In this document: positions 8,794-17,415 of the stretch, one piece after another
Position numbering within the stretch: the first letter of the stretch is position 1
How the letters are laid out: each line of letters opens with the position of its first letter
NCBI RefSeq assembly: GCF_049943955.1
Contig: NZ_JBNFTW010000004.1
Location: 248,001 to 312,000, forward strand
Reading direction: 5' to 3'
Length of the DNA stretch: 64,000 bases
Source: Desulfosporosinus sp049943955
Lineage (GTDB): Bacteria > Bacillota > Desulfitobacteriia > Desulfitobacteriales > Desulfitobacteriaceae
Position numbers and translations under genes: made by a program
Notes under the pieces: model-generated
The model's input: the letters and a program-made list of their open reading frames with translations, nothing else
What the model was told of the DNA's origin: nothing
Databases searched by the model: none

Positions 8794-9129
8794 ATGGGAT
8801 TATCTTTGTACCTACTGCTATCACCGCGTCTTTCCTCTTATGAAGTTCTGGAGGAAGCAATCCGTAGTGGACTAAACTAACCTGAATACTTCGCTCTTGC
8901 CGAGGGCGTCAGCGCCGGGCGCTATTTGGGGCTTAAGTTGAATCAGCATGTCGGGGTGATTGAACGGCATTGTTTACTGGTTAAAGTAGCAATTGCAAAA
9001 GCGCAGTTTGAACAGGAAGCAAAGAGAGAGCCAAGGCAGAAGGCCAAGCCGGAGCAATTTTGGATACAAAATATGACAACTCAACTTCGCCAGTTCAACC
9101 GAATGGTAAAGAGGCTGTTCGGGTATTGA
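8794..9129 (+). pseudogene. Decayed gene resembling the C-terminal part of DUF499-family ATPases
   Basis: One frame reads VMGLSLYLLLSPRLSSYEVL, continues to a single TAA near 8878, then resumes with PEYFALAEGVSAGRYLGLKL and runs on to LFGY before TGA. An alternative frame just upstream gives LWDYLCTY, as if a frameshift had split it. The combined pattern (LWDYL...YL.LPRL...VL.EAI..GL...EYFALAEGVS.GRYLGLK) resembles the C-terminal region of large DUF499 AAA ATPases found in anti-phage gene clusters. This is recognition from memory without a search. No start, Walker motifs or ribosome site are present, so only a remnant survives. Confidence 0.4.
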
Positions 9130-9832
9130 TTTTACAGGACAACTCCCTGAGAACTGGAGAGAATTTAACAATAAATTTATACCGATTTACTTACATGGGT
9201 TATGTACACGAAAACTTGGCCGAAGAAGGACAGATCGTTAAAGGCGTTATTATTTGGCCGTGGGGGATTAAGTCTTTAGGAATTGGGCTGGTGATTAGTT
9301 CGGGAAAGCAGTCGGTTACTTCGTTCTCATTACAGGTATAGAAATGGAGGCCAACCATTGTGGAATAGAGACAATGGATTCCTTCTAGCTTAACTTACTA
9401 ACCATTCATTATCATCAAAGGGGCTTGGGGCTTCATAAAAAGTATAGGGCTGATAAACTTAACTTACACCTCTACCGAAATGTAACGTGGGATAAGCTAC
9501 CAGTCAGGTGAGAAGTGTTGGTAGGTGGTAGGGCTTGTTCACTTAAACTAAAAGACAGTTATCTTAATACAGAGATGCTGGCCGTGTCTATTTGTGTATG
9601 CAGAAATTTGTCCATACTTTTTGCTATCCTAATTATATAAGAAATTTTTAAAGAGTAACAAGGGAGGGCCATTAGCTGAGGAATAAATATTACGAATTAT
9701 GAAGGAATTTGTATTCATCAGTTAGAATTAAATGAATGTTAGAGAAATGGTAGGTCTTGTTAAAACAGAAGATTATGGTTCCTTATTTAAATCAAAGAAT
9801 AGGCCAAATTTGGTCTTATAGGGGGAGTTAAA

Positions 9833-10276
9833 GTGGTAGACATACATCAAATTTTGGATTCAGATGATTCAAAAGTTAATTTTATTAAAGGATTGATTTA
9901 TCTCTCAAAAGCAGAAGAGCTTGAAAAGGGGATAAAAGGAATTAACATGGAAGAGTTGGGTTACTTAAATAATGCAATGGTCGCTCTTAATATTGACGAG
10001 CTAAAACGGAAACAGTTAGAAAGTCTTATATATCTAAATAGTATTGAATTAGATATTTCCTTTAAGTCAAAAAGACAAGCGGTATTCTTTTTGAGGGAAG
10101 GGATTCAAATTTGTTGTATTGATGGCCAATATTCTCAAGCAGAAAAGGATCTCGTCTATAGAATGGCTAGTGTTCTGGGAATCAATAAATCTATGGTTGC
10201 TAATCTTGAAGAATGGGTGTCAGAAGGAATAGAATGGTCAAACCGTGGCGAGAAATTCTTAGAGTTGGAGGGTTAA
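9833..10276 (+). CDS. TerB-like helical protein, first gene of a three-gene cassette
   Basis: This 147-residue protein starts at GTG behind GGGGGAG. It is predicted to be all helical. Residues about 83-130 (CIDGQYSQAEKDLVYRMASV, then LGI and VANLEEWV) match the pattern of TerB-fold proteins, in which an acidic D-G-x-(6)-E segment between helices can bind metal. TerB domains occur in tellurite-resistance and phage-defence gene sets and are thought to signal at the membrane. The next gene begins 4 bases after this stop, pointing to translational coupling. The family assignment is moderate: the N-terminal 80 residues do not match anything I recognise. Confidence 0.6.
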   Translation: MVDIHQILDSDDSKVNFIKGLIYLSKAEELEKGIKGINMEELGYLNNAMVALNIDELKRKQLESLIYLNSIELDISFKSKRQAVFFLREGIQICCIDGQYSQAEKDLVYRMASVLGINKSMVANLEEWVSEGIEWSNRGEKFLELEG

Positions 10277-10280
10277 GAAG

Positions 10281-10778
10281 ATGGGCTTTTGGAAGAAGGT
10301 TGGAATGGTAGCGGGTGGAATAGCAGGAGGGGCCGTTGCAATAGTTGCAGCACCAGTAGTATTATCAGCGGCAGCAGTTGCTGGTACTGCGGCTCTAGCA
10401 ACTGCTGCCGGAGCGGCTGGGGCAGCGGCCGCAGGTGTTTCTGCAGCAGGAGCAGCAGTCGCAGGAGCGGCGGGTGCAGCAGGGGTAACAGTGGCAGGCC
10501 TTGCTACTGTGGATGGTGCTTTAACAGCAGGTGCTGTAGTTGGAGCTGCAGGGGCAGCTGGAGCAGCTGGAGCAGCTGGAAAGACAATATACGACAAAGG
10601 AAAGTATGAAGGTAAAAAAGAGGGTTATACAGAAGCAAGTGAAGTATACGATGGAAGATTTAAAAAACAAGCTAAGTCCTTTGAGGAACAGATGGAAAAA
10701 TCAAAAGGGCTATTAAAAGAAAAAGACGACCTAATAGACGATCTGATAAAATATCAAGAAGATAAAACCAGGGACTAA
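10281..10778 (+). CDS. Ala/Gly-rich glycine-zipper membrane protein with a charged coiled-coil tail
   Basis: This 165-residue protein starts MGFWKKVGMVAGGIAGGAVA. It continues with about 100 residues made almost only of Ala, Gly and Val in GxxxG/AxxxA spacing, then a highly charged tail (residues about 103-165) with heptad-like EEQMEKSKGLLKEKDDLIDD. The first part should form packed transmembrane or membrane-inserting helices, as in glycine-zipper and some pore-forming proteins. The tail is a likely cytoplasmic coiled coil. It lies 4 bases after the TerB-like gene and about 65 bases before the third cassette gene. A membrane effector role is inference; a structural or adaptor role is equally possible. 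Confidence 0.7.
   Translation: MGFWKKVGMVAGGIAGGAVAIVAAPVVLSAAAVAGTAALATAAGAAGAAAAGVSAAGAAVAGAAGAAGVTVAGLATVDGALTAGAVVGAAGAAGAAGAAGKTIYDKGKYEGKKEGYTEASEVYDGRFKKQAKSFEEQMEKSKGLLKEKDDLIDDLIKYQEDKTRD
10554..10580 (+). repeat. Three tandem copies of a 9-bp unit GCAGCTGGA
   Basis: Three perfect in-frame copies (10554-10562, 10563-10571, 10572-10580) encode part of the Ala/Gly tract of the glycine-zipper protein. Such tracts can expand or contract by slippage and so change helix length. Confidence 0.9.
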
Positions 10779-10842
10779 GAAGATTAGCAAAGAAAACGAT
10801 ACTATAAAATTAAAGTCATTATTAGTATTATTAGGAGCAAAT

Positions 10843-11952
10843 ATGAGTAGTTTAGAAGAACTAAAACGAAGAAGAGAATTATTGGATAAAAAGAGTAAAG
10901 CTATTTTATCTAATATGGATATGATTATTCAAGAAAACTACCGTGTTGCAGAGGTAGCTCATAATGCTGGAAAAATAATAGACGATTTAGATAAAAAATT
11001 TGATAAACTTACAAAGTTAAATGGCTTCGATATTTCGTTTCTATTTTTCGCTACGGCTTTACAATGTGTTAGGCAGTATTGGTTATCTAATGAAAAGTTT
11101 AGATTTGATAAAGATGGAGATGCAAGCAAAGTTCTCAAGAAAACAATGCCAAAGAGCTATAGCGAAATATTGTTAGGACCTGTTCCGTACGACGCGTTTA
11201 AGAAGTCGGATGATTTTAGATCAACTTACATCAACACTGGGGTTAGTGGGGCTAACCATAGATACACTGTATTAGGGCATGATCCTCTCTTGGGGTGGAT
11301 TTTTGGTACATTAAATATAATCACTGATTCATTAACGAAAAACAACATAATGCTTGAATCTTATAAGGTGATAAATAGTACACATATTGATGCCCCTATA
11401 ACTTTTCCAGCCCTAATTCATGAGTGTTCTCAACAGGTCCAAAATGATTATAAAATATTAATAGTTGCTGTTACAAGACAGGCATTGCATTACGGAACAG
11501 ACGCATTTACCAAAATGGGATTGCCTATTCCAATTGTAAACAACCTATCTCCTGACTTAACTTCGACTTTAATGAAAAATGGAATTGATTTATATGGTAT
11601 TACCAGAGGTGCTACTCTGTCTATATTAATAAATACTATTATAGCAGCTATACATGGTCTATATTATGATAACAAATTCTACAAGAATAGAGATGTTTAT
11701 GAAGTTAAGACAAGGAAGATCCTTAGCTACTCTAATCTAATAGCGACTACTAGTAACGTCATTTACGTAGCTATGAATTCGGCTATGGGAAACGAACTAG
11801 CATTGAGGAATTTAGACGTTGGTGGAATGCTCGTAACAATATATAGGCTAATTAACGACTATCAATTTGTAAGGCGTGTAAAAGAAGAATTCGTGTTTGG
11901 GGGTTTTAATAAACTTATCGAAGGTGAAGAATACAAGTTCGAAGATGTATGA
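10843..11952 (+). CDS. Unrecognised 369-residue protein, third gene of the cassette
   Basis: I do not recognise this family. The N-terminus is a charged helical segment (SSLEELKRRRELLDKKSKAI). The body contains weakly hydrophobic stretches such as FDISFLFFATALQCVRQYW and LSILINTIIAAIHGLYY and a conserved-looking TVLGHDPLLGWIFGTLNI. There is no nucleotide-binding loop or obvious catalytic metal motif. Start ATG follows TTAGGAGCAAAT. It follows the TerB-like and glycine-zipper genes in the same orientation with short gaps, so the three probably act together. A membrane-associated sensor or effector is a guess. Confidence 0.7.
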   Translation: MSSLEELKRRRELLDKKSKAILSNMDMIIQENYRVAEVAHNAGKIIDDLDKKFDKLTKLNGFDISFLFFATALQCVRQYWLSNEKFRFDKDGDASKVLKKTMPKSYSEILLGPVPYDAFKKSDDFRSTYINTGVSGANHRYTVLGHDPLLGWIFGTLNIITDSLTKNNIMLESYKVINSTHIDAPITFPALIHECSQQVQNDYKILIVAVTRQALHYGTDAFTKMGLPIPIVNNLSPDLTSTLMKNGIDLYGITRGATLSILINTIIAAIHGLYYDNKFYKNRDVYEVKTRKILSYSNLIATTSNVIYVAMNSAMGNELALRNLDVGGMLVTIYRLINDYQFVRRVKEEFVFGGFNKLIEGEEYKFEDV

Positions 11953-12787
11953 TCTTGGTCAATAAAAACGTTAGAAAAAATCTAGGCTAAATAAGTTTTA
12001 CGTACAGGTTTTAGTAGTGGAAACACAGAAAGCCCCTAAAATCTTTGAATTAACGATTCAGGGTTATATTTAAATCATGGAATCCATTCGGCCGGGTGCC
12101 TGAGCGTCTTGATGGAAGCTCACCCCTTGCCAGAAAGAGAGAAGGATATTCATGAAGTACTCATTTTATCCATATGGACCCTTAGGAACTTGTATCACTA
12201 ACGGCTGAGGATATTGAGATTTTCTCCGTAGGGAATAAATGAAAAAACAAAACCTGTATTAAATCTGCATCAGCAAAAAAATCATACGAAGCGGTGAGAA
12301 TGACCATTTGATGCAGAAATTCAGTTTCCTGGAGAAACGGGGAGGCATAAATTATTCAACTTTTTTCGTAGACGGCCAGACTCCCTTAATGCTTTTGAGA
12401 TTCCAATCTTAGCTATATGATTCCTAGCACAGAAGAGAAGCAAGTGGAAAAGGCCGCAAGCGCATATTTCCCATCCATTTTTAAAACTACTACAGGATTC
12501 TCTAAAATCTGAATTCGAAAAGTTATTACCCAAAATACTTGCTTTGCTAGAAGTAGAGACAGAAAGTCATGACCGACTATAGTTAAATAGGGAATGGATT
12601 TTTGTGCTATTGGACAAGCTTATGTTGCGATTACAGGATAGCTAATAAGAGTCCCCTAAAAAACTCATGTTTTCGTGCGGATTTAGTTGTAGTGCAAACC
12701 ATATTTCTTGCAGCAGTATAATTTGTTTGGGGTCAAAATACGGATTTTTTAGGGAAATCAATTTAAAGTATTCAAGAAGGTGAAGAA
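11953..12787. other. Gene-poor stretch with a possible decayed gene
   Basis: No intact gene is seen. The plus frame at about 12310-12582 reads like coding sequence (KLFNFFRRRPDSLNAFEIPI, and later LQDSLKSEFEKLLPKILALL) but is broken by a TAG near 12412 and lacks a start. It is probably a remnant of an unknown protein. The rest has no recognisable structure. Confidence 0.35.
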
Positions 12788-14236
12788 ATGATTAAAATAG
12801 ATATATCAGAAATTGATAATATGTATGAAAAGATATGTTTATTAGAAATCTTATCTCTCCGCTCTAATTTTGATTGGAATCAAGATGATTTCCAATTACT
12901 TTTAATAGATGAGCTTGATAATTTTTATGCAGAAAGAATTTTAAAAGTTTATGATCATTCTAAAGAGATTATGTTAATAGATGGACAGCATCAGGTTAAA
13001 GTTAGTAAACATATTCAACCTTTAGCTTATAATGTTCGAAAGGAATATAAAGGAATAAAGCAAGATTTAAGAAAACTATTAATTTCAATTGATAACAATA
13101 GTTCAGATATTTATATACATGTTCAAAATATTTTACATTCTTTTGGATTTATCAATACTTCTTTAATTACCCATTACACAGAAAGATTACAAAACCAAGA
13201 TAAATTATGCAAACATGGTCTTATTAATCCTGGAAAAGATGGATTTACCATATTGCAAGCTTTAAAATTATTTACACATATACATACTAAAACGGAAATA
13301 AAAATATTATTAAAAAGTTTGATTTATAGTTTTATTTCTAAGCTTAATTTTGTTTATTTTTTATTTATTATAAATACTTGTATAACATCACCATTTCAAA
13401 GCCAAAAAATTAAAACTGGTTTAGAAAAATTATTTGATATATTTTATAAGGAATTAGAAGATATTGATATTTACTGGATAGATATTAATTCACCACTCAA
13501 TATAAAATCAAATATACATTCAAGGGGGCGAGTAGATAATACTACTAGAATTACATTATATTTTTTAAAAGGATTTTCATCATATAAAATTAGATTAGAT
13601 TTAGCTCATAAAGGTGTCGATTATATACATATTAATATGGATTCCGATACAATAAAAAATATTTCGTATGTTGATTTAAGCGAATTTGAAAATGCATTAG
13701 ATTTAATTGATAAAGATAAAAGTATTATACTTTATAAAGAATTAACCAAATTTGACAGCCAAATGAGAAAGAACTTTTTTCACCCTGAAATAGAAAAGCT
13801 TACTAGAAATTTACCAGTTTCTCATATTACAAAGCAAAATTTAATTAAAGTATATAACCATAATGCCCATAAAGTCATTTTGGAAGATGATAGCAAGGAG
13901 TTTGATAATCTATTTTTAACTCTTGAGCAAGAATTGATCTGCAACAATTTTATAAATTTGAATAATCATAATAGCCAAGAGTCTAGACATTTGATAATGA
14001 AATTGAATTTAGATATTGGTCTTATCTATGCAGAATATATTCAAAAACAGCTTGAAGGACGTAATTATTATGAATATAGTAAAAGAAATATTCAAGATAT
14101 CCTTACACAACTATATCCCGAAAATGATGAGGATTTTAAAAAATTCACTCTAGAAGAGCTAATAAATTATGGTATTGACATCATTACCGAAAAAATAGCT
14201 CTAAACGATGAAATTTTAAGTTGTTTGGAGGCTTAG
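12788..14236 (+). CDS. Hypothetical 482-residue protein of very AT-rich composition
   Basis: The gene starts at ATG behind AAGGTGAAGAA and is open for 482 residues. Its AT content is far above that of the core genes in this window, with runs of AAA, ATT and TTA codons, which suggests recent transfer. The protein is rich in Ile, Lys, Asn and Leu and looks soluble and mostly helical with a central mixed region (TTRITLYFLKGFSSYKIRLD). I see no Walker, nuclease or helix-turn-helix signature. It stands alone between decayed sequence and the toxin-antitoxin pair, the position of an accessory or defence cargo gene, but its function is unknown. Confidence 0.75.
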   Translation: MIKIDISEIDNMYEKICLLEILSLRSNFDWNQDDFQLLLIDELDNFYAERILKVYDHSKEIMLIDGQHQVKVSKHIQPLAYNVRKEYKGIKQDLRKLLISIDNNSSDIYIHVQNILHSFGFINTSLITHYTERLQNQDKLCKHGLINPGKDGFTILQALKLFTHIHTKTEIKILLKSLIYSFISKLNFVYFLFIINTCITSPFQSQKIKTGLEKLFDIFYKELEDIDIYWIDINSPLNIKSNIHSRGRVDNTTRITLYFLKGFSSYKIRLDLAHKGVDYIHINMDSDTIKNISYVDLSEFENALDLIDKDKSIILYKELTKFDSQMRKNFFHPEIEKLTRNLPVSHITKQNLIKVYNHNAHKVILEDDSKEFDNLFLTLEQELICNNFINLNNHNSQESRHLIMKLNLDIGLIYAEYIQKQLEGRNYYEYSKRNIQDILTQLYPENDEDFKKFTLEELINYGIDIITEKIALNDEILSCLEA

Positions 14237-14934
14237 GAAGTAGATCCCTAAAAGCTTAACCATTATAAAACAGAAATAAGTATAGATAGGCTTTTTTTAC
14301 TTTTACATTCGCTAAGCCCCATAGATTTTATCTGAATTTTTATGCTTCCTTTTTGGACTAAAAGAAAATTTATGGTTCCGATTGTTTAAATAGTGATGCA
14401 AATGACACCTATAATGGTGTTTTCCTTGGAAAAGATATGATTCCTTTTTTGGAAAGGAAATGAGTTCTGCCACATAACCTCTAAACCTGGTTCATCTTTA
14501 AGATGATTTACCATAACGGATTCTACATACTCCTGAATTACCTGCTTTTTTTCTTCGTCATTATCGGAGAAAAGCAGGTGTTTTTTATGTTCCAAAATAT
14601 TTATAATAGCTGGACGGCGACATCGCTCGATAATCCCTATTCCAAACACCACACCTTTAATTTTAAGCATTCTCAACGTTACTTCCTCCGGAGTACCTCG
14701 CATGCATATCTTTTTTATGTGTCATTGTCGAGGTTATGGGAGTAATATGTAAACTGGAAAGGGGACATTATTTTGATCATGCTTATAACTGTTAGGGCTA
14801 CTAGGTCTAAAATACTAGCTTAACAGTGCAATATTGCTTTGAAGCCCTTTAAAAATATGTTATTATAAATGTATCAATTTATTTGGAATGTCATATAATA
14901 ATAACAAATGATTCTAAAAGAAAGGTGAAAATAT
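14237..14934. other. Spacer before the toxin-antitoxin pair
   Basis: About 700 bases contain one possible minus-strand remnant (listed separately). An ACCTGCTTTT...AAAAGCAGGT inverted repeat followed by GTTTTTT at about 14538-14587 may be a plus-strand terminator. Nothing else is recognised. Confidence 0.4.
14386..14676 (-). pseudogene. Possible remnant of a recombinase-like protein
   Basis: The minus-strand frame from a TTG at 14674-14676, with GGAGG 8 bases upstream, reads RMLKIKGVVFGIGIIERCRR and later DNDEEKKQVIQEYVESVMVN, ending after about 96 residues. The latter string resembles the C-terminal helix of large serine recombinases, which would fit the end of an integrated element. The match is short and from memory. 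It could also be a small unrelated protein or a chance frame. Confidence 0.3.
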
Positions 14935-15609
14935 ATGATCACTGATAAAAAATGCAATACAAATTATGCTGCATTTATCAATGATATTATCGATAGAATA
15001 CCTGAAGGTGACCCGATTTTTACAAACGAAATCACTAATATTTTAGTAAAAGAATTGAACATTGATCAACAGCGAGCAAGAAAGATTGTAAATACAACTC
15101 TAAATCGATTAAATGGAACAAGCATTGAAAACTTTCGTAAAGGGATTTACTATAAACCAAAAATTACGGTATTCGGAAAAACCCCATTAAATCCCACTCA
15201 GTTAATATTTCAAAAATATATGATTCAAAAAAATGATATTGTAGGATATGAAACAGGCGCTTCCTTTTTACAAAAGATTGGATTGGCAACCCAAATTCCT
15301 AAATATCATCACATTGTAACAAATTTGGTTAATCATAGAGGGAATAAAGTGGATAATGAATTAAAGGTTGTGCTTCGTAAACCAAAGGTAAAAGTAGACG
15401 CAAAAAACGTAAAATACTTGCAGGTTCTTGATGCAGTAGAAAATAAAGATCGAATCCCTGTTGATGCAAAATTACCCTATAAAATTATAAATGATTATAT
15501 GGAGAAAAACTCCTTGGATTTCGGAAGATTAATAGCATTAGCAGATACTAAATACCCTAAAATCGTAGTTACACGACTATTAAAAATAGCTCAGGCCACA
15601 CGACTATGA
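14935..15609 (+). CDS. AbiEi-type antitoxin (DUF6088 family)
   Basis: This 224-residue protein precedes an AbiEii toxin and overlaps it by four bases (ATGA), as is usual for type IV toxin-antitoxin pairs. Residues about 10-80 form an N-terminal winged-helix-like region (NDIIDRIPEGDPIFTNEITN, then QQRARKIVNTTLNRL) typical of DUF6088/AbiEi proteins, which bind their own promoter. The C-terminal part supplies toxin neutralisation in this family. The ATG follows AAAGGTGAAAAT. In characterised AbiE systems the antitoxin acts by repression and by opposing the nucleotidyltransferase without binding it directly. Confidence 0.82.
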   Translation: MITDKKCNTNYAAFINDIIDRIPEGDPIFTNEITNILVKELNIDQQRARKIVNTTLNRLNGTSIENFRKGIYYKPKITVFGKTPLNPTQLIFQKYMIQKNDIVGYETGASFLQKIGLATQIPKYHHIVTNLVNHRGNKVDNELKVVLRKPKVKVDAKNVKYLQVLDAVENKDRIPVDAKLPYKIINDYMEKNSLDFGRLIALADTKYPKIVVTRLLKIAQATRL

Positions 15610-16583
15610 AGTTACACCTTTCACCGGATGTTTTTGAAACTATTTTATTAACTATTGCCAAACGCGAAGACATCCGGTCTGACGTTTTAGAAAAAGATTA
15701 TTATGTTACTTTACTGCTCAAAGAACTTTCTTTCAAGCAAGATGAACTGAAAGCATATTTTAAAGGTGGTACTGCCCTATATAAAGCTCTTTCCAGTATC
15801 AATCGTTTTTCTGAAGACATCGATCTTACCGTTTACGACAAGGACTGTTCTAAAACCCAGGGAAAAAAGCGTTTGGAAAAATCTGCTCAAGGATATACTG
15901 CTCTTAAGAGGTTAACAGATGATAATGAAAATATAAATTCTAAAGGAAATGTTACTTCAGTTTATGGCTATGAATCAACATTCTCAAATATCGATAATAA
16001 TGATCCTTTACAGCGGTTTGGTAGAGTAAAAGTTGAAGCTACATCCTTTACTACCAGTGAACCTTGGGAAGTAATGGAGATCACTCCCATCATCTATACC
16101 AAAGCGACCGATTCCGAAAAGGAAATATTAGAAAGAGAATTTGATGTAGCTCCTTTCCAATTACAAACAATCAAGTTAGAGCGTATATTTGTAGATAAAC
16201 TATTTGCAGCGGAGTTTTATTATATACGTTACAAAGCTAGCAATATTGACTCCGAAGAAAACTATGCCTTTGATGTTGCTAAGCATATATATGATTTAAT
16301 GATTTTATACAAACATCCCAAAATCATAGATCTGATCTCAGATTTGAACTCATTGAAGGAATTAGTGTCTCTAAAACGAGCGGAAGAAGCCCTTCGTAAG
16401 GGGGGTATTCAAGCTGACCTTAGAATCAAAGATTTTTCTTACGCTACGACACTGTTGCTTGATAAGGAATTTAAAGTTGAATATAATCGAATGCAGGAAA
16501 TTTATGTTTTTAAAGACGTTGATAAAATTCCACTTTCAGAGGCAAAGGTTGTTTTTGACATAATCAAGTCCATAGATATATGA
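15606..16583 (+). CDS. AbiEii-type nucleotidyltransferase toxin
   Basis: This 325-residue protein has the defining nucleotidyltransferase motif: FKGGTALYKALSSINRFSED followed by IDLTVYD (GG-T then D-x-D, residues about 54-80). AbiEii/AbiGii toxins transfer nucleotides to tRNA or other targets and cause abortive infection or growth arrest. The gene starts inside the stop of the antitoxin, so expression is coupled. A strong terminator follows within about 65 bases. Length and motif order are normal, so the toxin is likely intact. Confidence 0.9.
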   Translation: MKLHLSPDVFETILLTIAKREDIRSDVLEKDYYVTLLLKELSFKQDELKAYFKGGTALYKALSSINRFSEDIDLTVYDKDCSKTQGKKRLEKSAQGYTALKRLTDDNENINSKGNVTSVYGYESTFSNIDNNDPLQRFGRVKVEATSFTTSEPWEVMEITPIIYTKATDSEKEILEREFDVAPFQLQTIKLERIFVDKLFAAEFYYIRYKASNIDSEENYAFDVAKHIYDLMILYKHPKIIDLISDLNSLKELVSLKRAEEALRKGGIQADLRIKDFSYATTLLLDKEFKVEYNRMQEIYVFKDVDKIPLSEAKVVFDIIKSIDI

Positions 16584-16644
16584 ATATGTCTATCAAAATA
16601 GTAGATCACTGGTTCGATCTAATAGTCGGCTCTAAGGAAACTTT

Positions 16645-16672
16645 AACACCGCAATCACTTGCGGTGTTTTTG
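16645..16672 (+). terminator. Terminator after the AbiE-type pair
   Basis: A perfect 10-bp stem AACACCGCAA/TTGCGGTGTT with loop TCAC is followed by a T run. It sits about 60 bases after the toxin stop codon. Confidence 0.85.
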
Positions 16673-17320
16673 ATGCGAGACAGGCAGTTAATCATGACAT
16701 TAAGCGGTAAACTGGTGCATCAATCAATTTGCCGAAGGCTGGTTAACTTTCTCTAAAGGTATAGTGCAATACTTTATTCAAAAAGAAAAAGCCATAGACG
16801 ATTACATACTCGTTTGTACTTGTTTGTTCAAAAAGGGGGTGGGGTATGAAATGTTGGTTTACTTTTAATGGCAATGATTTACCAGCGGTTTGTGGCGGTG
16901 CAATTGTATCAATCTATTAAGGTACCAAATACTGTTTATTGGAGTATATTCTGTTAGTGCGAAAGAACGCTGATAAGTGCAATCCACTCAGTATGGTACT
17001 TCAGGAGATGCGAGCCATCGAATTAGTAGGGGATAACTGAAGCTTGAAAATGAACAACAGATAATATCATGTGCTATCTTGCAAAGTAGATAAGTCTCTT
17101 ATTTAGGTTGGTATTCGCTAACCGGTAATGAGTGGGCGTTAACGCGGTTAAAGTCACAGCTGAAGGTATTTCGTGTCATTGGGTTCATAATTAGAGGAAT
17201 CTAGAAAACGGTAAGAGGATTTTCGACGGGTGCTTCTATCGCCAATAGAGCTTGTGGTATCACAGCTTATATGTTAGGGTTTCCAGCAGTGTAAGTTCGC
17301 CTCCGTCATAATTTGTTTAA

Positions 17321-17350
17321 AAACCCGCTCATGCGGGTTTAACTGTTTTT
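17321..17350 (+). terminator. Terminator hairpin AAACCCGC/GCGGGTTT
   Basis: An 8-bp stem with loop TCAT is followed by AACTGTTTTT. It could end transcription from the left, and it faces the convergent minus-strand membrane-protein gene. Confidence 0.7.
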
Positions 17351-17415
17351 GTAGAGGCTTTTCTGTGTCCATAATTACAGTTAGTGGGCTCCATAGTACT
17401 AGTTAGCCGTTATTC

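Larger units (their letters stand above)
8477..9832. other. Gene-poor stretch with degraded coding sequence
   Basis: No intact gene lies between TniQ2 and the TerB-like gene. The stretch contains a hairpin near 8700, the DUF499-like remnant listed separately, and a second open fragment at about 9125-9345 whose two frames both look partly coding (for example TGQLPENWREFNNKFIPIYL in one frame). The local GC rise near 8900 sets the remnant apart from its AT-rich flanks. The last 400 bases show nothing I can name. Confidence 0.4.
16584..17415. other. Gene-poor stretch with coding scraps
   Basis: This holds two terminators (listed separately) and no intact gene. Short open stretches look like debris. 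One at about 16920-17040 ends NADKCNPLSMVLQEMRAIEL, then VGDN and TGA. Another at about 17225-17296 reads TGASIANRACGITAYMLGFP before TAA. Neither has a start or ribosome site. Confidence 0.4.

Noticed and set aside
10259..10597. Minus-strand 112-residue Pro/Ala-rich frame
   Set aside because: It is the antisense shadow of the Ala/Gly-rich glycine-zipper gene and has no ribosome site.
12321..12533. Minus-strand 70-residue frame
   Set aside because: No ribosome site and Ser/Cys-rich chance composition; the plus-strand frame looks more like decayed coding sequence.
16600..16640. Possible tRNA 3' fragment (CACTGGTTCGATCT) as an attachment site
   Set aside because: The T-loop-like TTCGATC is not flanked by pairing stems, there is no acceptor end, and no second copy was seen as a direct repeat.
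1..17400. CRISPR array or guide RNA for the Tn7-like element
   Set aside because: No regularly spaced direct repeats and no cas-like frames were seen, so a CRISPR-associated transposon is not supported.
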